From contig NZ_JONM01000015.1 in the NCBI RefSeq assembly GCF_000711875.1, forward strand, positions 1 to 64,000: a DNA stretch of 64,000 bases. Reading direction: 5' to 3'. Source of the DNA: Andreprevotia chitinilytica DSM 18519. Its GTDB lineage: Bacteria > Pseudomonadota > Gammaproteobacteria > Burkholderiales > Chitinibacteraceae. Below, one piece after another: positions 25,727 through 35,164 of this stretch. The position numbers and the translations under genes were made by a program. Position 1 is the stretch's first letter, and each line of letters begins with the position of its first letter. The notes below the pieces were generated by a model that worked only from the letters and a program-made list of their open reading frames with translations, was not told where the DNA came from and made no database searches.

Positions 25727-26257
25727 TTAGCCTTGGCTCGGGAAAATCCCGCTATAAGCAATGATGTAGTTGATCGACATTGACGGCATCTCGTTCGAGT
25801 GCGGCAGGCTCTGGCCTGTAGTGCCCAGGGTATTGCTGGCAAAGGCGTTCTTGCCGGGCGGATTGGTGGCCCCGGAGTCGTAGAACGCTGTTGCCACGGT
25901 CCCCAGTGTTAACGTCGGGTCGGGAGCATTGGTGGTTGCAGCGTTGGTGGTGCCCTGGATGGCATGGTTGTGCGACGGAATTTGGCCGGTGGTCAGTGTG
26001 ACGTTGGCCGTGCCCATCATTTGGCCCATCACACGGGGCGTCAAGCCGACGCCTGTCCCTTGGCCCACCGGTAGTTTGCCGGTCAGGTTGGGTACGCCGA
26101 AGGTGGTTTGGCCGTTGCCGCCATAGGTGGTGCCGAGCAAGGCGTACAGCACTTCGTAATCGGCAATGGAGTAGGTTGTGCCATCGCAAAAGAACCAGCC
26201 TGTCGGGGCATAAGTTCCGGCAAAGATGCGGATTTCACCGACATAAGGTTGAGCCAT
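25727..26257 (-). CDS. Phage tail-collar domain protein, MdpB-like (second of three)
   Basis: 176 residues starting MAQPYVGEIRIFAGTYAPTGW. Contains WFFCDGT, LYALLGTTYGGNGQTTFG, VPNLTGKLPVGQG and the histidine-containing QIPSHNH loop, all typical of the collar domain. It ends with SMSINYIIAYSGIFPSQ, a sequence nearly repeated at the end of its neighbour at 26267. Spacing to the adjacent collar genes is 9 and 18 bases, so the three form one operon. Confidence 0.9.
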   Translation of the reverse strand: MAQPYVGEIRIFAGTYAPTGWFFCDGTTYSIADYEVLYALLGTTYGGNGQTTFGVPNLTGKLPVGQGTGVGLTPRVMGQMMGTANVTLTTGQIPSHNHAIQGTTNAATTNAPDPTLTLGTVATAFYDSGATNPPGKNAFASNTLGTTGQSLPHSNEMPSMSINYIIAYSGIFPSQG

Positions 26258-26266
26258 GATCTGTCC

Positions 26267-26812
26267 TTAGTTCCGGGATGGGTAGATGCCGGTCGTTGCG
26301 ATGATGTAATTCATCACCAGCGACGGCTGCATGTTTTCATGAGGCTGGGAGCTGCCGGTGCTGCCACAGGCTTCGTTGGACAGCGCGGTCAAGGTATTCG
26401 GGACGGCGGTCGCGTAGAGGTTCTGGCCTGCCCCCCCTGAGCCGGTGGTTACATGGCTGACCGCCAACAGATGGTTTTCCGTGTTGCCCACATTGGGCAG
26501 CGTCGCATTGGCGGAGGACAGGTTGAAGATGTGGTTGTGCTGCGGCATTTCCGCCGGGGCCAGCTGCACCGTTTCCACGCCGCCCATTGCGCCTTGCACA
26601 TAGTTACCGGCCTGATCGCGATGCACGGGGGTGCGGCCACGCAGGTCCGGCAGGGCAAAGTTGCTGGTGCCGTTGCCGCCATATTTTGTGCCTAGCAAAG
26701 AAAACAGCGCCGTGTTGGCCTGAATCGATAGCAATTGCCCCATACAGAACGCCCAGCCCCTGGGCGCGATCGAAAACGCGCACATCCGTATTTCGCCTAA
26801 ATACTGCTCCAT
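26267..26812 (-). CDS. Phage tail-collar domain protein, MdpB-like (first of three)
   Basis: 181 residues from ATG 26812, which has a perfect AGGAGGT site; a longer frame begins at 26839. MEQYLGEIRMCAFSIAPRGW, LFSLLGTKYGGNGTSNF, LPDLRGRTPVHRD and EMPQHNH are collar-domain landmarks, and it ends VMNYIIATTGIYPSR. As the promoter-proximal gene with the best ribosome site it should be the most strongly made of the three. Divergent from the giant autotransporter. Confidence 0.9.
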   Translation of the reverse strand: MEQYLGEIRMCAFSIAPRGWAFCMGQLLSIQANTALFSLLGTKYGGNGTSNFALPDLRGRTPVHRDQAGNYVQGAMGGVETVQLAPAEMPQHNHIFNLSSANATLPNVGNTENHLLAVSHVTTGSGGAGQNLYATAVPNTLTALSNEACGSTGSSQPHENMQPSLVMNYIIATTGIYPSRN

Positions 26813-27355
26813 GGTGTGACCTCCTAGTGTCAGGTACATCTTGAGTAGATTGGTATTTTTTTACGGGTAACTACAGATGGTATTTCCAGTGAAGAAAGTG
26901 CGTGGATGACCATCTACTTGTTATTAGTCCATGTTGCATCTAAACGACGTAATTTATCACTATTTTGTGTAAGAAATAATGATAAATGCATGGCACCCAA
27001 GATGGTTTGGCTATAGGAATTAGCTTAAAAATAGTTGTAACTTGACCTAATTGTTACTATTCACCTAGCATCTGACACTGGAGTGGTCAGCTGTAAAGAA
27101 GCTACAAGTGTTTGTTTCTTGTTAAGAAAGTCCTGATATTTTCGTTTGTCTTACATTCATTGAATATTTTGCGAATCTGGTTTTAGCGCAGAGGGCTTGC
27201 TTACGTGGCAAGCAGCGATAAAAGGCAATTGAAAGCATTCACTGCCCCGCCGATTGGATAACCACCATCAACGGCGTGCGCGAAGTGGATGGCGTGCTCT
27301 TGGATATGTGAATCAAAAGATGGGCCCGTCAATGAACGGGCCGGGCGAGGATGCA
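26813..27355. promoter_or_regulatory. AT-rich divergent region between collar operon and autotransporter
   Basis: The stretch from about 26840 to 27200 is clearly AT-richer than the rest of the window (for example TTTTTTTACGGGTAAC, AATAATGATAAATGC, TTGTTACTATTCACC). It has no credible gene. A 7-pair hairpin GGCCCGT-CAATGA-ACGGGCC at 27323-27342 lies directly before the GGGCGAGG ribosome site of the autotransporter and could affect its translation. Confidence 0.5.
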
Positions 27356-30300
27356 ATGCGTGCGTGGATGGAAGTGAACCAATTCGGCCAACGATATATG
27401 GCGTGGCTTTTGAAAGTGCTCTGGTCTCTTCTGGGCGGCTGCATTCTTGGCGCGACTGGCAACGCTGGCGTATTTGCCCGGCGCTTCGCTTTTATGATCG
27501 CAGCCGGTTTGGCGTTGATGTGTTTCTCCAACACCGCTTCTGCCTCTTTCACCTGCTCGATTTCAATCAGCACGAATGAAAACACCCAACTGACCTATGA
27601 CTTCACCAACCCCACCGATGAAGCCAATTGCGATCCGGGCTTCACCTACGGTATCTATTCAGATACGTCTTGCAACACCAGTTTGGCAGCGCATCCGACG
27701 ACTCAGGGCGGTACTGTCGTCATCGATAGTGCCCATATCCCTGATCGGGTGATTTACACCCCGAAGACCGATTTTGCCGGTACGGATACCTTCACGTTTT
27801 ACACTACCAATGATGGGGTGAATTGCTGGGCGTCAACTGCGACGGTCACGGTGTCCGGGCCAGCAGTCACCAGTGTTTCGCCGACCTCCGGCGCGGGCTC
27901 TGGCGGCACCAGCGTCACGATTACCGGCACCGGGTTCACCGGGGCTACTGCTGTTCTCTTTGGCGCTTCGAGCGTTTCGCCCTCCAGCGTTTCTGCAACG
28001 TCGATCACCGTCACCTCACCGGCCCATGCGGCTGGTGTCGTCGATGTGAAAGTCACGACGCCGCTGGGCAACAGTCTGGCGAACGCGTCGGATCATTTCA
28101 CCTATCTCGCAGCGCCAACCGTCACTTCCGTCTCGCCCACCTCCGGCCCTATCGCCGGCAGCACCAGCGTGACCGTGACTGGTACCAATTTCACTGGCGC
28201 CACTGCGGTATCGTTCGGTGGCACTGCCGCTGCCTCCTATACCGTCAATAGCGCCACCTCAATCAGCGCCACCTCGCCCGCCCACGCGGCCGGTGCTGTC
28301 GATATCACTGTCACCACCTCAGGCGGCACCAGTGCGACGAGTGGTTCGGATCAATTCACGTTTGTTACCCCGGCGGTTGCCAATGCGGTCAGCCAGACCG
28401 TCGCCCATGGCAGCAGCAGTAACTCGATCACGCTCAATATCACTGGCGGTGCGGCGACCAGCGTAGCGGTCAGTACCGCCGCCAGCCACGGTACGGCGAC
28501 TGCGGCAGGGACGGCGATCACCTATACGCCGACCGCTTCGTATTCCGGCACGGATACCTTTGCGTATACGGCGACCAACGCGGCCGGCACATCCTCACCG
28601 GCCACCGCGACGATTACCATCTCCCCGCCGACGATGACCTATGCGCCGTCCTCTCCGGCCGGCGGCACGGCCGATACGGCCTATAGCCAGTCGCTCGCCA
28701 GCGCGAGCGGCGGCACGTCGCCCTATACCTACACGGTGGCATCTGGCAGTTTGCCGACAGGCATTACCTTGGCGAGCAACGGCACCTTGTCCGGCACGCC
28801 TACGGCAGGTGGCACCTTCAACTTCACCGTGACGGCGACCGACAGCAGCACCGGTACCGGCCCGTTCAGCGTCACCAGCGGCACGCTCTCGCTGGTGATC
28901 GGCGCGCCGACGATTTCGGTTTCGCCAACGACGGTGACCGCGGCGACCGTGGCATCGGCCTATAGCACCACCATTAGCGCCAGCGGCGGCACCAGTTCAT
29001 ATAGTTTTGCCATCACAGCCGGTTCGTTGCCGGCTGGCCTGAGCTTGAACAGCGGCACCGGGGTGCTTTCCGGCACGCCAACAGCCGGCGGTACGTTCAA
29101 CTTCACCGTGACCGCGACCGATAGCTCCACCGGTACCGGCCCGTTTACCGGCAGCCGTGCCTATACGCTGTCGGTCAACGCCCCGACGCTGGCACTCAGT
29201 CCCGCAGGTGGCAGCCTGACCGGCACCGCCGAGACGGCCTACAGCCAGGCCTTTACCGGCAGCGCCGGCACCGCACCGTATACGTATTCGCTGTCGATCA
29301 ACTCCGGCATTATGCCGACCGGCCTGAGTTTCTCGACCAGCACGGGCGTGCTGTCCGGCACCCCGACAACTGCCAACACGGTCAACTTCACGGTGACCGC
29401 AACGGACAGCAGTACTGGCACGGGTCCGTACAGCACGGGCAACACCTATACGCTGACTGTTTCCAGCCCGACCATCAGCGTCTCGCCGGGTTCGCTCACC
29501 AATCCAACGGTGGGTGGCGCGTATAGCCAAACTGTCAGCGCCAGTGGCGGCGTGGCGGCTTATACCTTTGCAGTCAGTGTGGGCAGCTTGCCGACCGGTT
29601 TGAGTCTGAACAGCAGCACCGGGGTCATTTCCGGCACCCCGACTGCTGGCGGTACCTTCAACTTCACGATCCGTGCGACCGATGCCGACAGCTTCACCGG
29701 CACGCGTGCCTATAGCGTGACCGTGGCCGCGCCGACCATCACCCTCAGCCCGACCACAGTCAGTGCTGCAACGGTCGGATCAGCCTACTCGACCACCGTC
29801 AGCGCGACTGGCGGCACCGCCAGCTACAGCTACGCGATCACGGCCGGGGCCTTGCCGGCGGGCGTTTCCTTGAATAGCGGCACCGGGGTGATTTCCGGTA
29901 CGCCGACAGCCGCGGGCACGTTCAACTTCACCGTGACCGCGACCGATAGCTCCACCGGTTCCGGCCCGTTTACCGGCAGCCGCGCCTATACGTTGACGGT
30001 CAACGCCCCGACGCTGGCCATCAGCCCGATATCCGGCACCTCCCTGACCGGCAGTGTCTCGACGGCCTATAGCCAGACCTTTACCGCCAGCAACGGTACT
30101 GCACCGTATACGTACGCGCTGACGGTCAACTCCGGCACGATGCCAACCGGCCTGTCGTTCTCGACCAGCACGGGCGTACTGTCCGGCACGCCGACGACTG
30201 CCGGCTCGGTCAACTTCACGGTTACCGGCACGGATAGCAGTACCGGCACGGGTGCACCGTTCTCGGTGGCCGGCACGTATACGCTGACGACGTCTGCACC

Positions 30301-33300
30301 GACCATCAGCGTGTCGCCAAGCACGCTACCTACCCCGGTCATTGGCACTGCATATAGCCAGACGGTGAGTGGCTCCGGGGGGACTGCGCCCTATACCTTC
30401 GCGGTCGTTGCCGGCAGCTTGCCGACGGGCCTGAGCCTGAACACCTCCACCGGGGTGGTTTCCGGCACGCCGACGGCAGGGGGCGCCTATGGCTTCACCA
30501 TCAAGGCGACGGATGCGAATACCTTCAATGCCAGCCGTGCCTACAGCGGGACGATCGCTGCTGCCACGGTAGTCGTTACCCCGGCCACGCTCCCGGCCGG
30601 GCAGGTGGGTGTTGCCTACAGCCAGACTGCCAGCGCCAGTGGCGGCACCGCACCTTATACCTACACGATTTCTGTGGGTGCCTTGCCGACTGGCATCACT
30701 CTCAATGCCAGCACTGGCGTGATTTCTGGTACGCCGACGGTGGCCAATACCTACAACTTCACGGTCAAGGCCACGGATAGTTCGACCGGCACGGCGGCAC
30801 CTTACTCCGGGACGCTGGCCTACTCGCTGGTCATCAATCCGCTGACCCCGATCGCCGGTGCCAAGAGCGTGACCGTGGCCTACAACACGGCGACGCCGAT
30901 CGATCTTTCCACCGTCATCACCGGCGGGGCAGCCACCAGCGTGGCCATCGCTGGTGCAGCCAGCCACGGTACGACCTCGGTCAGCGGCACCACGGTCACC
31001 TATACCCCGACCTCGGGCTATATCGGCACGGATAGTTTCACCTATACCGCGACCAACACCGGCGGCACGTCTGCGACGGCGACGGTATCGATCACCGTCA
31101 CGCCGCAAACCCCGGCGGCTGGCACAAAGAGCGTCACAACCGCGTTCAACACCGCGATCGGCATCGATCTGTCGACGGTGATCAGCGGTGGCGCTGCAAC
31201 GAGTGTGACGATCGGTACTGCCACCACGCACGGGACCACCTCGGTCAGTGGCACCACCGTGACCTATACCCCGACGACGGGTTACTCCGGGGCCGATAGC
31301 TTTACCTATACCGCGACCAATACCGGCGGTACTTCCGCCGCTGCAACGGTCAGCATCACCGTCAATCCGCAAGCACCGGTGGCTGGCGCAGTGAGCGCTT
31401 CGGTGGGATACAACAGCAGTAATAACGCCATTACGCTCGCCCTGACCGGTGGTGCTGCTGCCAGCGTGGCTGTGCCAACCGCGCCGGCCCACGGCACGGT
31501 ATCCATCAGTGGCACGGCGATCAGCTACACGCCAACCGCTGGCTATGTCGGTGCGGACAGCTTCACTTATACCGCCACCAACGCTGGCGGCACGTCGGCA
31601 CCGGCCACGGTCAGCTTGACGGTCAAACCGCAGATCCCGGTTGCCGCCGCCGTTGCCGCCACAGTGGCATTCAACAGCAACAACAACGCCATCACGCTCT
31701 CCCTCTCCGGCGGTGTCGCCACCAGCGTGGCTGTGCCAAGCGGCCCGAGCCATGGCACGGTGACGATCACCGGTACGGCGATCACCTACACGCCAACTAC
31801 CGGTTACTACGGCACGGATAGCTTTACCTATACCGCGACCAATGCTGGCGGTACTTCCGCCGCTGCAACGGTCAGCATCACCGTCAACCCGATGTTGCCG
31901 GTCGCGCAGCCGGTGAGCACCACGGTCACCAATAACAGCACCAACAACGTGATCCCGCTGGTGATCAATGGCGGCCCGGCGGTGAGCATCGCGATCCTGA
32001 ACCCGCCGCAACACGGTACGGTCGTGGTCAGTGGGGCCGGTGCGGGCAAGCAGGGCAATGCCGGCAACAATTCCGGCAGCGGCCTGAGCATCAGCTACAC
32101 GCCGACCCCCGGCTACACGGGCCCGGATAGCTTCACCTATACCGCCAGCAATGCCGCAGGGACGTCCGCTGGGGCGATGGTTTCGCTGCAAGTAACCCCA
32201 CCAGGACCGGGCGTAGCGACGGTAACGGCCACCACCACGGCTGGTACGCCGGTCACCCTGGCTGTCACCGCCCAAGCCACCGGCGCCCCGTTCACCGGCT
32301 TGAGCATCGTCACCCAACCGGCCAACGGCACGGCGGTGGTGCAGGGGCTGAACATCGTCTACACCTCGACACCGACCTTCGCTGGCACGGCCTCGATCGT
32401 CTACTCGCTCAGCAATGCCTACGGTTCGACCCAAGGCACTGCCACCGTCACCGTGACCGGCCGTCTTGATCCTTCCAAGGATGCGGAAGTGAACGGGCTG
32501 CTGGCTGCCGAAGCCGAAGCGACCCGCCGCTTTGCCACGGCGCAGCTCAGCAACTTCAACCGTCGTCTGGAAAGCCTGCATGGCGATGGTTGGGGCAAGT
32601 CCGATTTCGGCCTGAGCGTGAATTCGTTCGGCCTGCCACCAAAGGCCAACACCACGCCCGCCACTGGCACACCGACTGCTGAACGTCCGGTCGATGCGGA
32701 TCAGGTGAGCAAGTCCACCTGGCAAAGCACGCCAGCCGGCGGCCGTCGCGGCAAGCAGATCGCCAATGCCAGCGCGGACGACAGCAGCAAGTCCACCGAG
32801 CAGGCCGGCGGCGGCACACCGAACGAGCGCCACGAGTTGTCGTTCTGGGTGAACGGCGGGCTCGACTTCGGTCAGCGCGACGCGATCACCGGTCAGGAAC
32901 GCTTCCGCTTCCAGACCGATGGCGTGAGCCTCGGCGCGGATTACCGCGTCAACGATCTGTTCTCGGTTGGTGTCGGCGCCGGCTTGGGCCACGACGTCAG
33001 CGATGTCGGCAGCAATGGCTCCAAGAGCCGTGGCGACAGCACCGTGCTGGCGGTTTACGGCACCCTGCGCCCGGCTGAGCACCTGTTCATCGACGGCGTG
33101 TTGGGCTACGGCGCGTTGAGCTTCGATCTGGATCGCTTCATCACCGATACCGGTGGCTTTGCGACCGGCCATCGCAGTGGCAAGCAAGTGTTCGGTTCAC
33201 TCGCGGGTGGTTACGAGTACCGCGACGGCGCGTTGCTGTTGTCCCCGTACGGCCGCCTGGAAGTGATGTCCGCCACGCTCAAGGGCTACACCGAAACGGC

Positions 33301-33667
33301 TGCGGGCACGAGCGCGCTCACCTACAACGACCAGACCGTCCGCATGACCACCGGCAAGCTCGGTGTGCGGGCCGAAACGGGTTACGACCTGAGCTTCGGC
33401 AAGCTCAAGCCACGGATGCGCATCGAATACCAGCACCACTTCGAAGGTGCGGACAACGCCACCATGAACTACGCCGACCTGGCCGCCCTCGGCCCGGTCT
33501 ACAGCGTGAGCCCGGCGCAAGCGCAGCGGAATTCATGGGTGGCGGAAGTCGGCGGCAAGCTGCAGATGCGTGGCGATATCTCGTTCTCGCTGGATTACGG
33601 CAGCACGCTGAACAACGACACCGGCCATGAGCAGTCGATACGTCTGGGGCTGGAGGTGCGGTTCTAA
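27356..33667 (+). CDS. Giant autotransporter adhesin with TIG, putative-Ig and cadherin-like repeats
   Basis: About 2103 residues from ATG 27356 (GAGG five bases upstream); the frame is open from TTG 27254. A long N-terminal extension and hydrophobic segment ending NTASAS form the signal peptide. Then come two IPT/TIG domains (about 170-338; SPTSGAGSGGTSVTITG), one cadherin-like domain, about eight putative-Ig repeats (about 425-1160; recurring SGTPTAGGTFNF and FSTSTGVLSGTPT), six cadherin-like repeats (about 1161-1615; SHGTTSVSGTTVTYTPT, ADSFTYTATN) and a linker. The last ~280 residues are an autotransporter beta-barrel starting near LSFWVNGGLDFG and ending with the outer-membrane signature GLEVRF. 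Predicted as a surface adhesin; partners are unknown. A 20-base-stem terminator follows. Confidence 0.9.
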   Translation: MRAWMEVNQFGQRYMAWLLKVLWSLLGGCILGATGNAGVFARRFAFMIAAGLALMCFSNTASASFTCSISISTNENTQLTYDFTNPTDEANCDPGFTYGIYSDTSCNTSLAAHPTTQGGTVVIDSAHIPDRVIYTPKTDFAGTDTFTFYTTNDGVNCWASTATVTVSGPAVTSVSPTSGAGSGGTSVTITGTGFTGATAVLFGASSVSPSSVSATSITVTSPAHAAGVVDVKVTTPLGNSLANASDHFTYLAAPTVTSVSPTSGPIAGSTSVTVTGTNFTGATAVSFGGTAAASYTVNSATSISATSPAHAAGAVDITVTTSGGTSATSGSDQFTFVTPAVANAVSQTVAHGSSSNSITLNITGGAATSVAVSTAASHGTATAAGTAITYTPTASYSGTDTFAYTATNAAGTSSPATATITISPPTMTYAPSSPAGGTADTAYSQSLASASGGTSPYTYTVASGSLPTGITLASNGTLSGTPTAGGTFNFTVTATDSSTGTGPFSVTSGTLSLVIGAPTISVSPTTVTAATVASAYSTTISASGGTSSYSFAITAGSLPAGLSLNSGTGVLSGTPTAGGTFNFTVTATDSSTGTGPFTGSRAYTLSVNAPTLALSPAGGSLTGTAETAYSQAFTGSAGTAPYTYSLSINSGIMPTGLSFSTSTGVLSGTPTTANTVNFTVTATDSSTGTGPYSTGNTYTLTVSSPTISVSPGSLTNPTVGGAYSQTVSASGGVAAYTFAVSVGSLPTGLSLNSSTGVISGTPTAGGTFNFTIRATDADSFTGTRAYSVTVAAPTITLSPTTVSAATVGSAYSTTVSATGGTASYSYAITAGALPAGVSLNSGTGVISGTPTAAGTFNFTVTATDSSTGSGPFTGSRAYTLTVNAPTLAISPISGTSLTGSVSTAYSQTFTASNGTAPYTYALTVNSGTMPTGLSFSTSTGVLSGTPTTAGSVNFTVTGTDSSTGTGAPFSVAGTYTLTTSAPTISVSPSTLPTPVIGTAYSQTVSGSGGTAPYTFAVVAGSLPTGLSLNTSTGVVSGTPTAGGAYGFTIKATDANTFNASRAYSGTIAAATVVVTPATLPAGQVGVAYSQTASASGGTAPYTYTISVGALPTGITLNASTGVISGTPTVANTYNFTVKATDSSTGTAAPYSGTLAYSLVINPLTPIAGAKSVTVAYNTATPIDLSTVITGGAATSVAIAGAASHGTTSVSGTTVTYTPTSGYIGTDSFTYTATNTGGTSATATVSITVTPQTPAAGTKSVTTAFNTAIGIDLSTVISGGAATSVTIGTATTHGTTSVSGTTVTYTPTTGYSGADSFTYTATNTGGTSAAATVSITVNPQAPVAGAVSASVGYNSSNNAITLALTGGAAASVAVPTAPAHGTVSISGTAISYTPTAGYVGADSFTYTATNAGGTSAPATVSLTVKPQIPVAAAVAATVAFNSNNNAITLSLSGGVATSVAVPSGPSHGTVTITGTAITYTPTTGYYGTDSFTYTATNAGGTSAAATVSITVNPMLPVAQPVSTTVTNNSTNNVIPLVINGGPAVSIAILNPPQHGTVVVSGAGAGKQGNAGNNSGSGLSISYTPTPGYTGPDSFTYTASNAAGTSAGAMVSLQVTPPGPGVATVTATTTAGTPVTLAVTAQATGAPFTGLSIVTQPANGTAVVQGLNIVYTSTPTFAGTASIVYSLSNAYGSTQGTATVTVTGRLDPSKDAEVNGLLAAEAEATRRFATAQLSNFNRRLESLHGDGWGKSDFGLSVNSFGLPPKANTTPATGTPTAERPVDADQVSKSTWQSTPAGGRRGKQIANASADDSSKSTEQAGGGTPNERHELSFWVNGGLDFGQRDAITGQERFRFQTDGVSLGADYRVNDLFSVGVGAGLGHDVSDVGSNGSKSRGDSTVLAVYGTLRPAEHLFIDGVLGYGALSFDLDRFITDTGGFATGHRSGKQVFGSLAGGYEYRDGALLLSPYGRLEVMSATLKGYTETAAGTSALTYNDQTVRMTTGKLGVRAETGYDLSFGKLKPRMRIEYQHHFEGADNATMNYADLAALGPVYSVSPAQAQRNSWVAEVGGKLQMRGDISFSLDYGSTLNNDTGHEQSIRLGLEVRF

Positions 33668-33697
33668 GCCGGGATCGTCAGCAAGTTTGTGCCTCCT

Positions 33698-33740
33698 CCA
33701 AAACAACAAACCCGCCTGATGGCGGGTTTGTTGTTTTGGA
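33698..33740. terminator. Rho-independent terminator of the autotransporter gene
   Basis: TCCAAAACAACAAACCCGCC and its exact inverse flank a four-base loop; T-rich on both strands, so it can also stop the convergent antitoxin transcript. Confidence 0.92.
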
Positions 33741-33760
33741 GGAACGGCTTATTCGTAGGC

Positions 33761-34084
33761 TCAAGCCATTTCGACCGTATGTGCTTCAAGGCTGACTTTA
33801 AGTCGGCTACGAACTGCGCTAAAAATCGCCGCCAGGTTATCCATGCTCGGATTGCCCTTCGACGACAGCATGCGATGCAGGCTCTTGCTGGGTTTGGCGG
33901 TCACTTCCGCCAGTTGTTCGAAGCCTAGGGTGGCGTTGACCAGATCACGCAGAATCAGGCGAGCGGTTTCCGGTTCGCCGTTCAGGAACAGGGTTGCCGC
34001 TTCATCGAGCAGCGCTTTGGCGAATGCCGGATCGCGTTCGACGCGTTCGACGATGGTGTGCTTAAAATCGCGTGTCAGTGCCAT
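33761..34084 (-). CDS. Type II antitoxin, HTH (HigA/putative addiction module antidote)
   Basis: 107 residues. A predicted helix-turn-helix in its second half (LVNATLGFEQLAEVTAKPSKSLHRMLSSKGNP, about 46-78) matches the addiction-module antidote family that pairs with RelE/HigB-like toxins encoded upstream. AAAGG precedes ATG 34084, five bases after the toxin stop. The gene looks intact while its toxin carries a nonsense codon, so it may persist only as a transcriptional repressor of itself or as an anti-addiction factor. Confidence 0.85.
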   Translation of the reverse strand: MALTRDFKHTIVERVERDPAFAKALLDEAATLFLNGEPETARLILRDLVNATLGFEQLAEVTAKPSKSLHRMLSSKGNPSMDNLAAIFSAVRSRLKVSLEAHTVEMA

Positions 34085-34089
34085 GTTGT

Positions 34090-34449
34090 TTACCTTTTTC
34101 GTTTTTCGGCGTTGTCTGCGGCGTGTGTAGCCTTCTTTCTGGATTTGTATTCGACGTGCAATGCCTTGGCCCGATCAATATCTCGCTGTTGCCCGCGTTT
34201 TGTGCCGCCACCGAACAGAATGATCAAGGTGCCGCCGTCATTGGCAAGGTAGATGCGATAGCTCGGTCCCCAGTCGATAATTTATTCGCCGATGCCGTCA
34301 AACCACTTCACGCTCGACGTATTCCCTAGTTCCAGCCGCAGCTTGGCTGTCGCTATCTTTGCCGCGGCTTGGGCATCAAGACTATCGAACCAAGCCTTAT
34401 AAGGGTTCGATCCATCCTCACGCAGATATTCTTCGACCGTGATCTTCAT
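34090..34449 (-). pseudogene. RelE/HigB-like addiction toxin broken by an in-frame stop
   Basis: Reading from ATG 34449, 55 codons ([13 protein letters not shown]..., ending FDGIGE) run into TAA at 34284-34282 and then continue in the same frame (IIDWGPSYRIYLANDGG..., TKRGQQRDIDRAKAL) for 63 more codons to a normal stop at 34090. Intact family members usually read GIGEYRIDWGPGYRIY here, so the TAA most likely replaces a tyrosine codon. The two halves together (119 codons) have the full family length. Either a recent inactivation or a sequencing error; the antitoxin follows five bases later. Confidence 0.85.
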
Positions 34450-34534
34450 GGGTTTATGGGAACTAAAAAGTTACCATTTGGTAAAGGCGGCTCGCGGCCG
34501 CACTGTTTTGTTGACCAGGAGCGGTCTGTTAGGT

Positions 34535-34610
34535 GCGTCGCCCCCGGCCGGCAAAGCCGTCCGGGCTACGGGGATGTAGGGCGCAATCCCCGCAGGGCAT
34601 TGCGCCGCAC
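34535..34610. repeat. Family B half copy joined to family E element
   Basis: CCCCCGGCCGGCAAAGCCG...CCGGGCTACGGG (family B right arm) is followed at 34576 by GTAGGGCGCAATCCCC-GCAGGG-CATTGCGCC (family E, a hairpin). Family E occurs again, inverted, at 48639. Confidence 0.7.
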
Positions 34611-34766
34611 TGCTCAATCACATTGGATTTGTTGGCCCAATACCCTCAAATCTAACGCCGATCCGTAATCCGATTTATGGGTCGCGGCGCGTTAAGCCGA
34701 TCCAAAGTTTCGGTGCGGGACATATCCAGCGCGAAATGCCATTCCTCCGACATTGTCCTTTAGTCG

Positions 34767-34865
34767 TAGCCCGGAAGGCTTGCCGGCCGGGGTGGCAATG
34801 CGGGCAAGTTGCATCCGGCGTGGGTACTTTGAACCAATCCCGGCCAGCAAAGCCGTTCTGGCTAC
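34767..34865. repeat. Dispersed inverted repeat (family B)
   Basis: GTAGCCCGGAAGGCTTGC...CCGGGG and CCCGGCCAGCAAAGCCG...CTGGCTAC. It shares the inner sequence GGCAAGTTGCATCCGGCGTG with the copy at 35058, so one was probably copied from the other. Confidence 0.8.
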
Positions 34866-34879
34866 ATATCTACGCGATC

Positions 34880-34948
34880 TTGTAGGAGCGAGCTTGCTCG
34901 CAATGGCGATTCAAGCGTCGCTATCGCGAGCAAGCTCGCTCCTACAAA
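34880..34948. repeat. REP-like inverted pair (family A)
   Basis: TTGTAGGAGCGAGCTTGC and GCAAGCTCGCTCCTACAA around a short spacer. Confidence 0.85.
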
Positions 34949-34960
34949 AGCTCAAGGCCC

Positions 34961-35037
34961 AACATGAGTTGAATAAGACGCGCAGCGACGTGTCGAGCGG
35001 TGCATGTTGGGCATCGCTTTGCTCAGCGCCAACCTAC
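34961..35037. repeat. Dispersed inverted repeat (family C, diverged)
   Basis: Begins AACATGAGTTGAATAAG and ends GTTGGGCATCGC...CAGCGCCAACCTAC. The left arm is poorly kept. Confidence 0.6.
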
Positions 35038-35057
35038 GAAATCCCATCCCAACGACC

Positions 35058-35160
35058 GTAGCCCGGACGGCGTGCCGGCCGGGGTAGCAATGTGGGCAAG
35101 TTGCATCCGGCGTGGGTAGGTTGAACCAACCCCGGCCGGCAAAGCCGTCCGGGCTACGAA
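35058..35160. repeat. Dispersed inverted repeat (family B)
   Basis: GTAGCCCGGACGGCGTGC...CCGGGG and CCCCGGCCGGCAAAGCC...CCGGGCTACG, abutting the stop of the REC-EAL gene. Confidence 0.85.
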
Positions 35161-35164
35161 GGCG

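Noticed and set aside
24814-26812. Prophage remnant
   Set aside because: Tail-collar proteins are present but there is no integrase, capsid, terminase, holin or baseplate gene; MdpB-like genes occur independently of phages.
30326-33187. 953-codon frame opposite the autotransporter
   Set aside because: It mirrors the repeated Thr/Gly/Ala codons of the adhesin; repetitive low-complexity Arg/Gly product without start signal. Long antisense frames are expected in such repeats.
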